Source of the DNA: Synechococcus sp. A18-25c
Lineage (GTDB): Bacteria; Cyanobacteriota; Cyanobacteriia; PCC-6307; Cyanobiaceae
Reading direction: 5' to 3'
Length of the DNA: 64,000 nucleotides
Assembly: GCF_014280035.1 (NCBI RefSeq)
Contig: NZ_CP047957.1
Coordinates: 2,232,001-2,296,000 of the forward strand
The position numbers and the translations under genes are program-made. Under the pieces are notes generated by a model. It searched no databases and was not told the DNA's origin. It saw only the letters and a list, made by a program, of their open reading frames with translations. The stretch's first letter is position 1. Each line of letters starts with the position of its first letter. Of this stretch, positions 56,851-64,000 are shown piece after piece.

Positions 56851-57513
56851 GTGCAGCTCAAACTTCAAGAACGCCTCCAAAGCCTGAGGTTGCTCGCCAG
56901 CCTCGCCACATTTTTGAAAAATCCGGGCTCGCTTGACAGCGTGTTTGCTGTCGCCAACAGCGTGAAGGACAGCCCCCTGGCTGAGCAGATGAAGCGGCAC
57001 CTGCTCATACACCCCCAGTTCAGTGCACTGGTAAAAGAGGGTTGGCGACCAAAGGCAATCGACCTGACCGAGTTGCAAAAACTTCCAGACGGCACTCTCG
57101 GACGCTGTTACGCCGATCAACTGATCAGCCAAGGCATCACGCCGAACGCGCTGATCGACCCCTCACCAGTCAGCAATGACGCGGAATACATCACCCACAG
57201 GCTTCGGGAAACACACGACATCATCCATGTGCTCACGGGCTTCGGAATCGACGGCGATAGCGAGCTTGGCTTGCAAGGCTTCAACCTCGCTCAGACACGC
57301 TCCCCTTTAGCCGTCATGTTGATCTTTGGTGGGATGTTGGCGGCTCTTCAGGACGATGAGCCACTGGCTCCGATGCTGCGCGCAATGGCACGTGGATTTC
57401 AGTTGGGCCTCGATGCCGATCTGGTGATCGCGCACAAGCTTGAGGAAGGGTGGGACAGGCCACTGCAGGACTGGCGTCAGGAGCTGAGACTTGCGGTGAA
57501 CAGTGGCACGTAA
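56851..57513 (+). CDS. Coq4-family protein
   Basis: 220 residues from a GTG at 56851. The Coq4 metal motif HDxxH-x11-E is exact: HDIIHVLTGFGIDGDSE (the Glu is 12 residues after the second His). The surrounding pattern (GTLGRCYADQLISQGI...AEYITHRLRETHDIIH, LGLQGFNLAQTRSP) also fits. Coq4 acts in ubiquinone ring modification in mitochondria and some bacteria; cyanobacteria make plastoquinone instead, so a related quinone role is inferred. It follows the FecR-barrel gene. Confidence 0.85.
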   Translation: MQLKLQERLQSLRLLASLATFLKNPGSLDSVFAVANSVKDSPLAEQMKRHLLIHPQFSALVKEGWRPKAIDLTELQKLPDGTLGRCYADQLISQGITPNALIDPSPVSNDAEYITHRLRETHDIIHVLTGFGIDGDSELGLQGFNLAQTRSPLAVMLIFGGMLAALQDDEPLAPMLRAMARGFQLGLDADLVIAHKLEEGWDRPLQDWRQELRLAVNSGT

Positions 57514-57621
57514 ACAGAACTTGGGGAAGTCAGCGACCCCACAGCGGGAGGCTCACGGGACAACAACACTCGACCAATGTGGGCGGGTCAACCACAGTTG
57601 CAGGCACTGCGCAAACGTGCA

Positions 57622-57915
57622 TCAGGGAAAGAAAGTGCACGCCCTTTCCGTGATGGGGGAGGGGTGAAAGAACTGCTGACCATCCCCTGAACAGAGCTGG
57701 TGCAACACATGCTGTTCGAGACGAATTCTGTAGCCGTGATGTTGGTGTTGATGAGTGAGCGGTGACGCCGGAGCAACCGTGCGATAAGCCTGCTGCCATG
57801 TGGCATTAGTGCCACCCATCATGACCAGGGGGAACGGCAGCATTACGGAAGCGAACAACTGAGCAGTCGGCACAGTTGCTAAACAGAAGCAAGTCGCCAG
57901 CAAAAGCGACTTCAC
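57622..57915 (-). CDS. Small exported His-rich hypothetical protein
   Basis: 97 residues when started at the GTG at 57915 (KSLLLATCFCLATVPTAQLFA, a normal signal peptide); the frame opens three codons earlier with TTG. The mature part has a cluster of His and Gln (LTHQHQHHGYRIRLEQHVLHQLC) and two Cys, one probably in the signal. No family recognised. It lies alone between Coq4 and the cNMP-methylglyoxal synthase gene and is oriented opposite to both. Confidence 0.45.
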   Translation of the reverse strand: MKSLLLATCFCLATVPTAQLFASVMLPFPLVMMGGTNATWQQAYRTVAPASPLTHQHQHHGYRIRLEQHVLHQLCSGDGQQFFHPSPITERACTFFP

Positions 57916-58010
57916 CAGCAACAACGAATTCGATAAAAAGAGACAACAGCGACTGCAGTCAAAACACAGCCCGATCCTCGCAATGCCCTTAATGTTTAGG
58001 GGAGCGTGGA

Positions 58011-58910
58011 GTGTCGATGGACCGGAACGATCTGATCACAACGCTTCAGAATGAAGCAAACCTGAAGGATTGCTTCAACAAGGAAGACATTGCCATCCTG
58101 GCGCAACACATGTCGGTCAAAACCTTTGACGATAATGCAATCTTGATGCGCAAAGACGAGCCCGCCGACTGCATGGCTTTCTTAGTCAGTGGAAGGGTAC
58201 AAATCATCGAAGATGAACGGCAGATTGCACTCCTGACACCCGGTGACTGCTTCGGCGAAAGCATGTTTTCAGAAGAAGCCACGCAGGTAGCAAGCGTTCA
58301 AGCACTGGAGACCACCAAAGTCGGCTGGTTCACCATCCACGACTTCCATGACTTGCTGGAAACCAAGCAAAGACTGGCACTGCAATTCAGAGAAGTCTTC
58401 AAGGCTGTCGGACGAGCACGCACTGAGCAGCATGCCGCTGAAACCTACACCGACAAGCGCAAATACTTAGCCCTCATTGCCCACAACAATATGAAAGAAA
58501 GCCTGATGGAATTCTGCAACATTCACACCCACAAACTGGAACAATTCCCTTTGATTGCAACAGGAACAACCGGCAGCATGTTATTCAAAAAAACAGGTAT
58601 GTGCCTTAGCCGAAAAGTCGCTTCTGGACCACTGGGTGGAGACCAAGCTGTTGGCACCCTGATTTCGACACAGAACATCATCGGCGTCATCTTTTTCCGA
58701 GATCCACTCTCCTCACACCCTCATCACGCCGACATCGAAGCTCTTGGACGACTCTGCGACGTCTACCAAATCCCCTTAGCAACGAACCCTCAGAGCGGAG
58801 AGGCCATTCTTGATTATCTGCTCTCCGGAAAAGCTGATCATCAGCCCCTCCCGAATCGCGTATTGGAGTCCTACGTAAAAGGGCAAAAGAAGGTGGTCGA
58901 AGCAGGCTGA
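58011..58910 (+). CDS. Cyclic-nucleotide-binding domain fused to methylglyoxal synthase
   Basis: 299 residues from GTG 58011 (ATG 58017 is equally possible; GGAG lies 5 bases before it). Residues about 15-130 are a cNMP-binding beta-roll (LMRKDEPADCMAFLVSGRVQII, LTPGDCFGESMFSEEATQVASV); the cassette keeps GE but lacks the Arg-Ser pair, so the ligand is uncertain. Residues about 148-270 match methylglyoxal synthase MgsA: ALIAHNNMKESL (His158; Asn where E. coli has Asp20), IATGTTGSML phosphate loop, SGPLGGDQAVGTLI with the catalytic Asp211, and FFRDPLSSHPHHADIEALGRLC (Asp231, His238, Asp241). The enzyme turns dihydroxyacetone phosphate into methylglyoxal and phosphate. A cyclic-nucleotide-gated form would be new to me. 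Confidence 0.88.
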   Translation: MSMDRNDLITTLQNEANLKDCFNKEDIAILAQHMSVKTFDDNAILMRKDEPADCMAFLVSGRVQIIEDERQIALLTPGDCFGESMFSEEATQVASVQALETTKVGWFTIHDFHDLLETKQRLALQFREVFKAVGRARTEQHAAETYTDKRKYLALIAHNNMKESLMEFCNIHTHKLEQFPLIATGTTGSMLFKKTGMCLSRKVASGPLGGDQAVGTLISTQNIIGVIFFRDPLSSHPHHADIEALGRLCDVYQIPLATNPQSGEAILDYLLSGKADHQPLPNRVLESYVKGQKKVVEAG

Positions 58911-58954
58911 AAGTCGGACACAATCAGGTCTGTTACCGTAGCTCGGTCGTGCCA

Positions 58955-59275
58955 ATGGAAAATTCAGCGCAGGCTAATCCTAGACACAATAGTCAATCTC
59001 CCTACAAGATTATTCCGATCAGCATCAAATACTTAGACCCCAGCTACCGCATTCGAAGCGTCGCAAAAAAGACCGCTGACACAGTTTTATGCCATCTCCT
59101 AGCAGAATACGCCGTGCATGCAGGAATGAGTGGCAAAACCAACCACGTTGTTGGATACTGGATCAATCTCTTTAAAAATGTGCGAATCATACTTGCAACA
59201 GATGATAGAAGAATGGTCGACCTGGAGGGCGCGCCATGGAGAAGAATGATGAGTGCTACACGTCAAGACAACTGA
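58955..59275 (+). pseudogene. pfkA: C-terminal remnant of 6-phosphofructokinase
   Basis: 106 residues from ATG 58955 (GTG 58949 is possible). After about 18 unrelated residues it reads as the C-terminal end of a PfkA-family phosphofructokinase of the plant/PPi-like group: IKYLDPSYRIRSVAKKTADTVLCHLLAEYAVHAGMSGKTNHVVGYW, then RRMVDLEGAPWRRMMSATRQ. The catalytic N-terminal two-thirds (nucleotide and fructose-6-phosphate sites) are absent, and nothing like them is seen upstream in any frame. It is either a decaying gene end or a small protein of new use. Next to a methylglyoxal synthase domain, this is another link to glycolytic intermediates. Confidence 0.72.
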
Positions 59276-59576
59276 GCAAAGCAGACGTCTGACAAAGATG
59301 ATCGATCGACAATTTGAAGACTTGAAAAACCGATAACACACACCAGAAACCAAAACCCATCTTCGGACGTCGGAAGCAATCGCGGATGGTAAAAGTCCAG
59401 AAATTGAATACAACTTTTTGCGCTAGAGCACTCAGATCACCAACGATGAGATAACGTCAAGCAAGGAAGTCGCTGAGCAGCCCTTGTTGAGGTAACAAAA
59501 AGCTTTGCTATTCTTGGCCAGGCCGGTCACACAAGACCAAAGACAATCTGCAACACCAGAAAGCAAGTAAATCCTC
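59276..59576. other. AT-rich spacer, nothing recognised
   Basis: About 300 AT-rich bases between the pfkA remnant and tpsB. Minus-strand frames here have coding-unlike composition. It presumably holds the tpsB promoter, but no clear -35/-10 pair or terminator is seen. Confidence 0.5.
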
Positions 59577-61232
59577 GTGTTTCCTCTCTTCGCCCAACTG
59601 GTAGCTCCTCCAATCCAACCAGGGCCAGCAAGACTCCCTGAGAGGCAGAGCCCTGCGGCAAACGACGACGCGGTACAACTCGAGATAGAGAATGAGGCAG
59701 GTGAACAAAATGAAGGTGAGTTCAATCTGCAAATAAATAGACAATCCATTGAGATCGAAGGTTCATCCCCGTACAACAGGAAAAGAACACAAGAAATCCT
59801 TCGAGACTGCGAATTATCAGTCGACTCGAGTCGCAAAAATAGCTGCGTCAATCAACTCAATGCTCAGCTACAAAAAGACGGATATATCAATACACGCGTC
59901 GTTGCCGAAGAACTGAATGGCCAAACCAAGTTAATTATCATCCCCGGCAGGTTGGTTGAGATCAATGTCACCTCAAAAAATAAGGGGCTCACCTCAGAGA
60001 TCGAAAATGAATTAGCGCCGTTGCTTGATCAAAGCTTTAACATTATCCAAATCAAAAATGCACTGCTGGACCTTGAACGGCAAGGAATCGCCAGCCGCAT
60101 TTCAGGAAGTATTGGAAAGCTAGGAAGCAATCCAACCAAAGCGACACTCAACATCACAGCAGAAGTGATCCCCAAACCATGGAAAGGGTTAACATCACTT
60201 CGAAATGATGGCAATGCGGGAAGCGGACAATGGAGAGGAATTGCAATCCTGCAAAAACCCGATTTGCTGACTCGAGGAGATCAATTTCAGTTTTATGGGG
60301 AACTGAATGTTGATAACGATCCTGAACTTGGAGCAGGAATCGGGTCGATCAGTTACACCTACCCACTGACACGCAGATGGAGTGTGACAGGATCACTTGG
60401 AGCAAGCAGACGCTATTTGGTGGAATATCCAAAACCATTTCGTGATTTAAGTTTTAGGCAGTATCAAGGGCTAATCCAAACTGACTGGACATTTCTGCAG
60501 ACAACGTCCACAAACACATATGCATTTTTTGGAGTCAGTTCCAACCACAATAATAGCTACTATAAGAATGAGCCTTTTCCCGTGATCGCTGGTGGTGGCA
60601 TCGATGGAGACTTAACAAGCGGATATGCTCGATTCGGAATTGGACATCTTGGAGCAAAAAATTCTCTGTCATGGTCAGGTCAGATTTACGGACTACAAGG
60701 CATCAATTCCTTCAGTAGCCCTGATGAACTGAAAAACCTCAACGCGCTGGGAATCCATCCAAATAACGCAATGGCTATCGGCGTCTACACAACTGGGCTC
60801 TGGGCAATTAACAACACGTTGATCGCAAAAGCTGTGGCTGGCGGACAATATGCTTTCAATCCTTTAACGAGCAGCATGGGGTTTGGTGTTGGAAGCGACA
60901 ATGGATTGAGAGGATTACCAGGGACATTAATTAGTGGTGATAACGGATGGCTTGGCAATTTAGAATTGGAGTGGTCGTTTCTCAAATTAAAGAACAACCA
61001 GTTCAAGCTTGTACCTTTCGGAGGCGCAGGTGGGATTACAACAACACGACTGGGCAGCACTTTCAACGACACCGTTGGGTCCTATGGGGTATTGATGAGA
61101 TGGCAACATAGAAATCAATTAATCATAGATTTAGGCTGGGCCAATCAATTCAATACAGACGACAATACAGGATTATGGAATGATTGGATTATTGGAAATG
61201 GTATTTATTCAAAAGTGACAATCCAATTTTAA
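59577..61232 (+). CDS. Two-partner secretion outer-membrane transporter (TpsB/ShlB/FhaC family)
   Basis: 551 residues from a GTG at 59577, forced by an in-frame TAA at 59568. POTRA-type domains (about 50-190): NLQINRQSIEIEGSSPYNRKRTQEIL, CVNQLNAQLQKDGYINTRVVAEELNGQTKLIIIPGRL. Then a 16-strand-type barrel (about 200-551) with GLRGLPGTLISGDNGWLGNLELEW, where LRGL stands in for the VRGY/F tip motif, and a C-terminal Phe. The N-terminus (MFPLFAQLVAPPIQ) is too short for a proper signal peptide, so the 5' end may be damaged or the true start is unusual. It converges with the TpsA-CHAT gene, 12 bases apart. Confidence 0.88.
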   Translation: MFPLFAQLVAPPIQPGPARLPERQSPAANDDAVQLEIENEAGEQNEGEFNLQINRQSIEIEGSSPYNRKRTQEILRDCELSVDSSRKNSCVNQLNAQLQKDGYINTRVVAEELNGQTKLIIIPGRLVEINVTSKNKGLTSEIENELAPLLDQSFNIIQIKNALLDLERQGIASRISGSIGKLGSNPTKATLNITAEVIPKPWKGLTSLRNDGNAGSGQWRGIAILQKPDLLTRGDQFQFYGELNVDNDPELGAGIGSISYTYPLTRRWSVTGSLGASRRYLVEYPKPFRDLSFRQYQGLIQTDWTFLQTTSTNTYAFFGVSSNHNNSYYKNEPFPVIAGGGIDGDLTSGYARFGIGHLGAKNSLSWSGQIYGLQGINSFSSPDELKNLNALGIHPNNAMAIGVYTTGLWAINNTLIAKAVAGGQYAFNPLTSSMGFGVGSDNGLRGLPGTLISGDNGWLGNLELEWSFLKLKNNQFKLVPFGGAGGITTTRLGSTFNDTVGSYGVLMRWQHRNQLIIDLGWANQFNTDDNTGLWNDWIIGNGIYSKVTIQF

Positions 61233-61244
61233 GCAGTATTCTCA

Positions 61245-64000
61245 TTACCAAGGAGCGCCAAGCAAAACAAAACCAGACCAAAAGAAAGGATGGCGAAAAT
61301 CTTGAGGATAATTATATTTTTGTGCTGCAGAGAGTCCTGATAGCAAAACCTCACCGGATCCTAAGACAACATCAGAGCCTTGGATTTTGATCTTGCCAGA
61401 AGAAAAATCTCGCTGCGTTTGGGCCAAAGCCGTCGATTTGGCAACACCATCACTGAGATAGCGATAAAACTGAGAGAAAAATGCTGATGTAGCCACATCA
61501 TCAACGTACCAGAGGGAACCAATGGCACTTTTAGAGCCAGCCTGAAGTGCTAAACCAGCAAGGCCCATTTCACTATCACTGTCTCCCAAAGCACTACGAC
61601 AGGCGCTGAGAACAAACAAATTCATAGGATTCAATTCTCGATTACGCCGAATTGACTTGAACGATTCAAAAGAGATAAAGCCATCACTGGTGTAAATCAT
61701 GGATTCGTCAGGCCTACCACCCTTGAAGTCGGCATGAGTTGCCAAGTGGATGAGAGATTCATTCGAAGTGCGTAAGTCAGAGACGACGCGAGACGATGTA
61801 AATTGATCACCAATGATGGACTGACCACCATAATATTGAGCAATATTCTCAACTTCTTGATTCACGTATGGGAGTGGAGCCAGTCCTGAAAATTGGGTCG
61901 ATCCCATAATTAAGATTTGATCAGTCTGAGGACTTGCAAGTGGTATCGACAAATCAGTCAGGGAAAGCGAGGGCGTAAAAGAAAATGAAAGTCTGTCCAC
62001 AGCAAATTGACCTTGGCGAGCCAAGGCAGAGAACGGGATCGCTTGCAAACCACGATCTGCAGAAATCAACACAGTGGTTACTTCTTCAGTAGCCAATACA
62101 TCTTGTATGGGCTCCAAAAAGAGTGAATACAACTTCGACGCCTCAGACGATGGAAGCGCTGGGTCCAAAGATCGCTGGCTTGTGATTTTGCCGTAAAAGC
62201 CACGGAGGAGGTCTGCAAATTCCGCAAGAGAAAGCTCAGTGCGACGTCCTATCACTGTGCCATCGGAGGTGATCAGGGTAAGATCAATAAAACCTTCAGA
62301 CGAATCACCAACACCAAGATCAGAATTTTTAGTGAATGAAATATTGAGAAACGCTGGATTAAAAGAGAGATCGCTAAGTTTTGAATCGATGAGTGAAACA
62401 TCACTAGAGGGATCACTGGCAACGGTAGCGACTGAGTGATTCAGAGAAGACAAACTAAGTGACTGATATACCTGTCGTGCGTCATTCAAACTCTGTGAAA
62501 TTCCTGCAGGAGTCAACTCGCTAGCAGGGGTAGGGGTGAGGTCGTCGAGGCCGAGAACAGAAAGAACCTCAGCAGTATTGGTATCGATTGAATCCCGTAA
62601 GTTCGACGTAACAACACCAGCGTCGAGCGTTGAAATCTGAAAGGAAGGGGTTGCTGCATCACCGGATTCGCTGGACGCCGTTGGTCCGGATTGTGAATCA
62701 GAAGTGTCATCATTGGAAGCAGTCGAGGAGGCGCTATCATTGCCACCCTCTTCTGAAGAAGTTTGAGACTCGGAAGCTGATTCTGAATCTGAATCTGATT
62801 CCGAGCTCGATTCTGATGTTGATTCTGAACTTGCAGAACTATCACCGCTAGATTCACCGTCTGAATCAGCAGAAGCATCATTCGCCACTGAAGTTGTCTC
62901 TTGACTCGTGCCTTGAGTCTGAGAGGAACCGGATGTCTGGGTTTGCTCAGAAGAATTTTGACCATTATTATTGACTGAATCAACAACCGAATTACTTTCA
63001 GACTCGGTGGTGGTATTGGATGCAATGGATAATCCGTTCCTGGCATCCATCGAAACATCATCGTTATCACTCATCGAGGATGCCTCAATCAACACTTCAT
63101 TGCCCGCATCAACAACAAATGTATCCGTACCACTAATTGTAGAAGATTCGATCAAAGCATCACCACCTGCATCAACAACGAAAGTATCAGTTCCTCTAAT
63201 TGTCGAAGAATCGATCAAAGCATCACCACCTGCATCAACAACGAAAGTATCAGTTCCTCTAATTGTCGTGGAATCAAAGAAAGCATCGCTACCAACATCA
63301 ACCACAACAAACTCATTACCAGCCAAAGAAGAATCAGCAATCGAGACATCAAAATCTGAAACAAAAGCGACATCTTGATTGTTGAAAAACTCAGAATTCA
63401 AAACGTCAATATTGCCAGTCAGTGCTGCGGCTTCGAACACACTTTTGTCAACATTCGACCCAAAAACAACAACATCACCTTTAGCAGACACAGCGAAAAC
63501 GTCACTATCAAACAGTTCCGAGTCGGCAATCGCTGCATCACCAGTGTCCGATGCAACATCAACCGTAGAATTCACAGCTGTTGAATCCACAATCACCGAA
63601 TCACCATCTTTGGAGACGACAACAACATCCGTGTCGACAAGATCAGAATCAACAATGCCCGCATCACCCGATTCGGAGTCAACATCTAAAACATTGTTGT
63701 CCAAATCGGAGTCAATAATGACAGAGTCACCATCAACAGATGTGGCAACAATAACGTTATCGTTCAGACCTGAACTGGAAATCACTGCGTTCCCCTGCTC
63801 AGCACCAATCACAAGGTCGTTGCCAACCACTGACGTGTCGAAAACATAGGCACTACCCATGGCATATGCATCGATGAACGCATTCCGTAAAAGCAATGAA
63901 CTGGCAATCGTAATATCACCTGTGAGAGACTCCAAATAGGGATAAAGGTTATCGAGAAAATCAGAATTGGTAATCAGAACATCAGACGTCGATGAAACCA
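61245..64000 (-). CDS. TpsA-type secreted protein with C-terminal CHAT protease domain (partial)
   Basis: The frame runs from the stop at 61245 to the window edge and stays open (at least 918 residues); a TTG at 63935 is not needed as start. From the edge to about 63060 it is a repetitive beta-helix type passenger of about 20-21-residue units (GDSVIIDSDLDNN..., GTDTFVVDAGGDAL). A Ser/Asp/Glu-rich linker follows (about 62655-63015). The last ~280 residues are a CHAT (caspase-like) domain: LISADRGLQAIPFSALA, catalytic His codon at 61734-61736 in HLATHADF, catalytic Cys codon at 61599-61601 in LSACRSALGD, then AGLALQAGSKSAIGSLWYVDDVATSAFFSQFY. The convergent TpsB is the probable exporter. Filamentous-haemagglutinin-like N-terminus, if present, lies outside the window. 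Confidence 0.87.
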   Translation of the reverse strand, partial: VSSTSDVLITNSDFLDNLYPYLESLTGDITIASSLLLRNAFIDAYAMGSAYVFDTSVVGNDLVIGAEQGNAVISSSGLNDNVIVATSVDGDSVIIDSDLDNNVLDVDSESGDAGIVDSDLVDTDVVVVSKDGDSVIVDSTAVNSTVDVASDTGDAAIADSELFDSDVFAVSAKGDVVVFGSNVDKSVFEAAALTGNIDVLNSEFFNNQDVAFVSDFDVSIADSSLAGNEFVVVDVGSDAFFDSTTIRGTDTFVVDAGGDALIDSSTIRGTDTFVVDAGGDALIESSTISGTDTFVVDAGNEVLIEASSMSDNDDVSMDARNGLSIASNTTTESESNSVVDSVNNNGQNSSEQTQTSGSSQTQGTSQETTSVANDASADSDGESSGDSSASSESTSESSSESDSDSESASESQTSSEEGGNDSASSTASNDDTSDSQSGPTASSESGDAATPSFQISTLDAGVVTSNLRDSIDTNTAEVLSVLGLDDLTPTPASELTPAGISQSLNDARQVYQSLSLSSLNHSVATVASDPSSDVSLIDSKLSDLSFNPAFLNISFTKNSDLGVGDSSEGFIDLTLITSDGTVIGRRTELSLAEFADLLRGFYGKITSQRSLDPALPSSEASKLYSLFLEPIQDVLATEEVTTVLISADRGLQAIPFSALARQGQFAVDRLSFSFTPSLSLTDLSIPLASPQTDQILIMGSTQFSGLAPLPYVNQEVENIAQYYGGQSIIGDQFTSSRVVSDLRTSNESLIHLATHADFKGGRPDESMIYTSDGFISFESFKSIRRNRELNPMNLFVLSACRSALGDSDSEMGLAGLALQAGSKSAIGSLWYVDDVATSAFFSQFYRYLSDGVAKSTALAQTQRDFSSGKIKIQGSDVVLGSGEVLLSGLSAAQKYNYPQDFRHPFFWSGFVLLGAPW
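63150..63275 (-). repeat. Two near-identical 63-bp tandem repeats in the TpsA passenger
   Basis: Units 63150-63212 and 63213-63275 differ at about two bases and encode 21-residue copies of RGTDTFVVDAGGDALIDSSTI. Diverged copies flank them on both sides, consistent with repeat expansion of beta-helix turns. Confidence 0.88.

Noticed and set aside
62513-63070. 185-codon minus-strand frame
   Set aside because: Alternative frame over the Ser/Asp-rich linker of the TpsA-CHAT gene; Leu/Gln/Arg richness is a by-product of that linker.

Overview
The window looks like a chromosomal segment of a marine Synechococcus-type picocyanobacterium. The reasons are a Pcb/IsiA chlorophyll-binding antenna protein, a DUF3747 protein, a long row of compact picocyanobacterial housekeeping genes, fairly high GC over most of the window, and many 4-base ATGA stop/start overlaps. 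No rRNA, tRNA, insertion sequence or CRISPR array was found.

Layout. 1-1772: argS (its last few codons lie outside the window). 1773-4660: an AT-richer accessory pocket with three small unknown genes and a pcb/isiA antenna gene preceded by a striking hairpin. 4661-29918: mostly core genes (nadC, mnmE, DUF2062, rel/spoT, a fused double ABC ATPase, a cellulose-binding-module protein, rluD-rbgA-uspA, pgk, a GxGxxG dehydrogenase, murG, a CobC-like aminotransferase, a pentapeptide protein, the pilM-N-O-Q type IV pilus operon, pyrD, rnhA, DUF3747). 30165-33726: the rplL-rplJ-rplA-rplK-nusG-secE block on the minus strand, followed by clpB2 and gloA. 37180-51359: eno, an ABC1-type kinase, argJ, coaE, an exported beta-trefoil-like protein behind a perfect CRP-type palindrome, gatB, a two-gene thiamine-linked unit (substrate-binding domain fused to a TRIC/UPF0126 membrane domain, then thiO), ndk and speA.

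51365-64000 is the most unusual part. It holds a CRP-family regulator, a cyclic-nucleotide-binding-domain protein overlapping a CHASE2 adenylate cyclase, a FecR-domain outer-membrane-type protein, a Coq4-like protein, a cyclic-nucleotide-binding domain fused to methylglyoxal synthase, a C-terminal remnant of phosphofructokinase, and a convergent two-partner secretion pair whose passenger ends in a CHAT protease domain. From about 57.5 kb onward the sequence is visibly more AT-rich.

How they may work together (inference): the cyclase, CRP protein and palindrome suggest a cAMP circuit. The cNMP-methylglyoxal synthase would place a triose-phosphate overflow reaction under cyclic-nucleotide-like control, with gloA in the same window able to remove methylglyoxal. 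The strongest candidates for undescribed systems are the cNMP-MgsA fusion, the substrate-binding/TRIC fusion coupled to ThiO, and the TPS-secreted CHAT protein. All calls come from reading the sequence; no searches were run.
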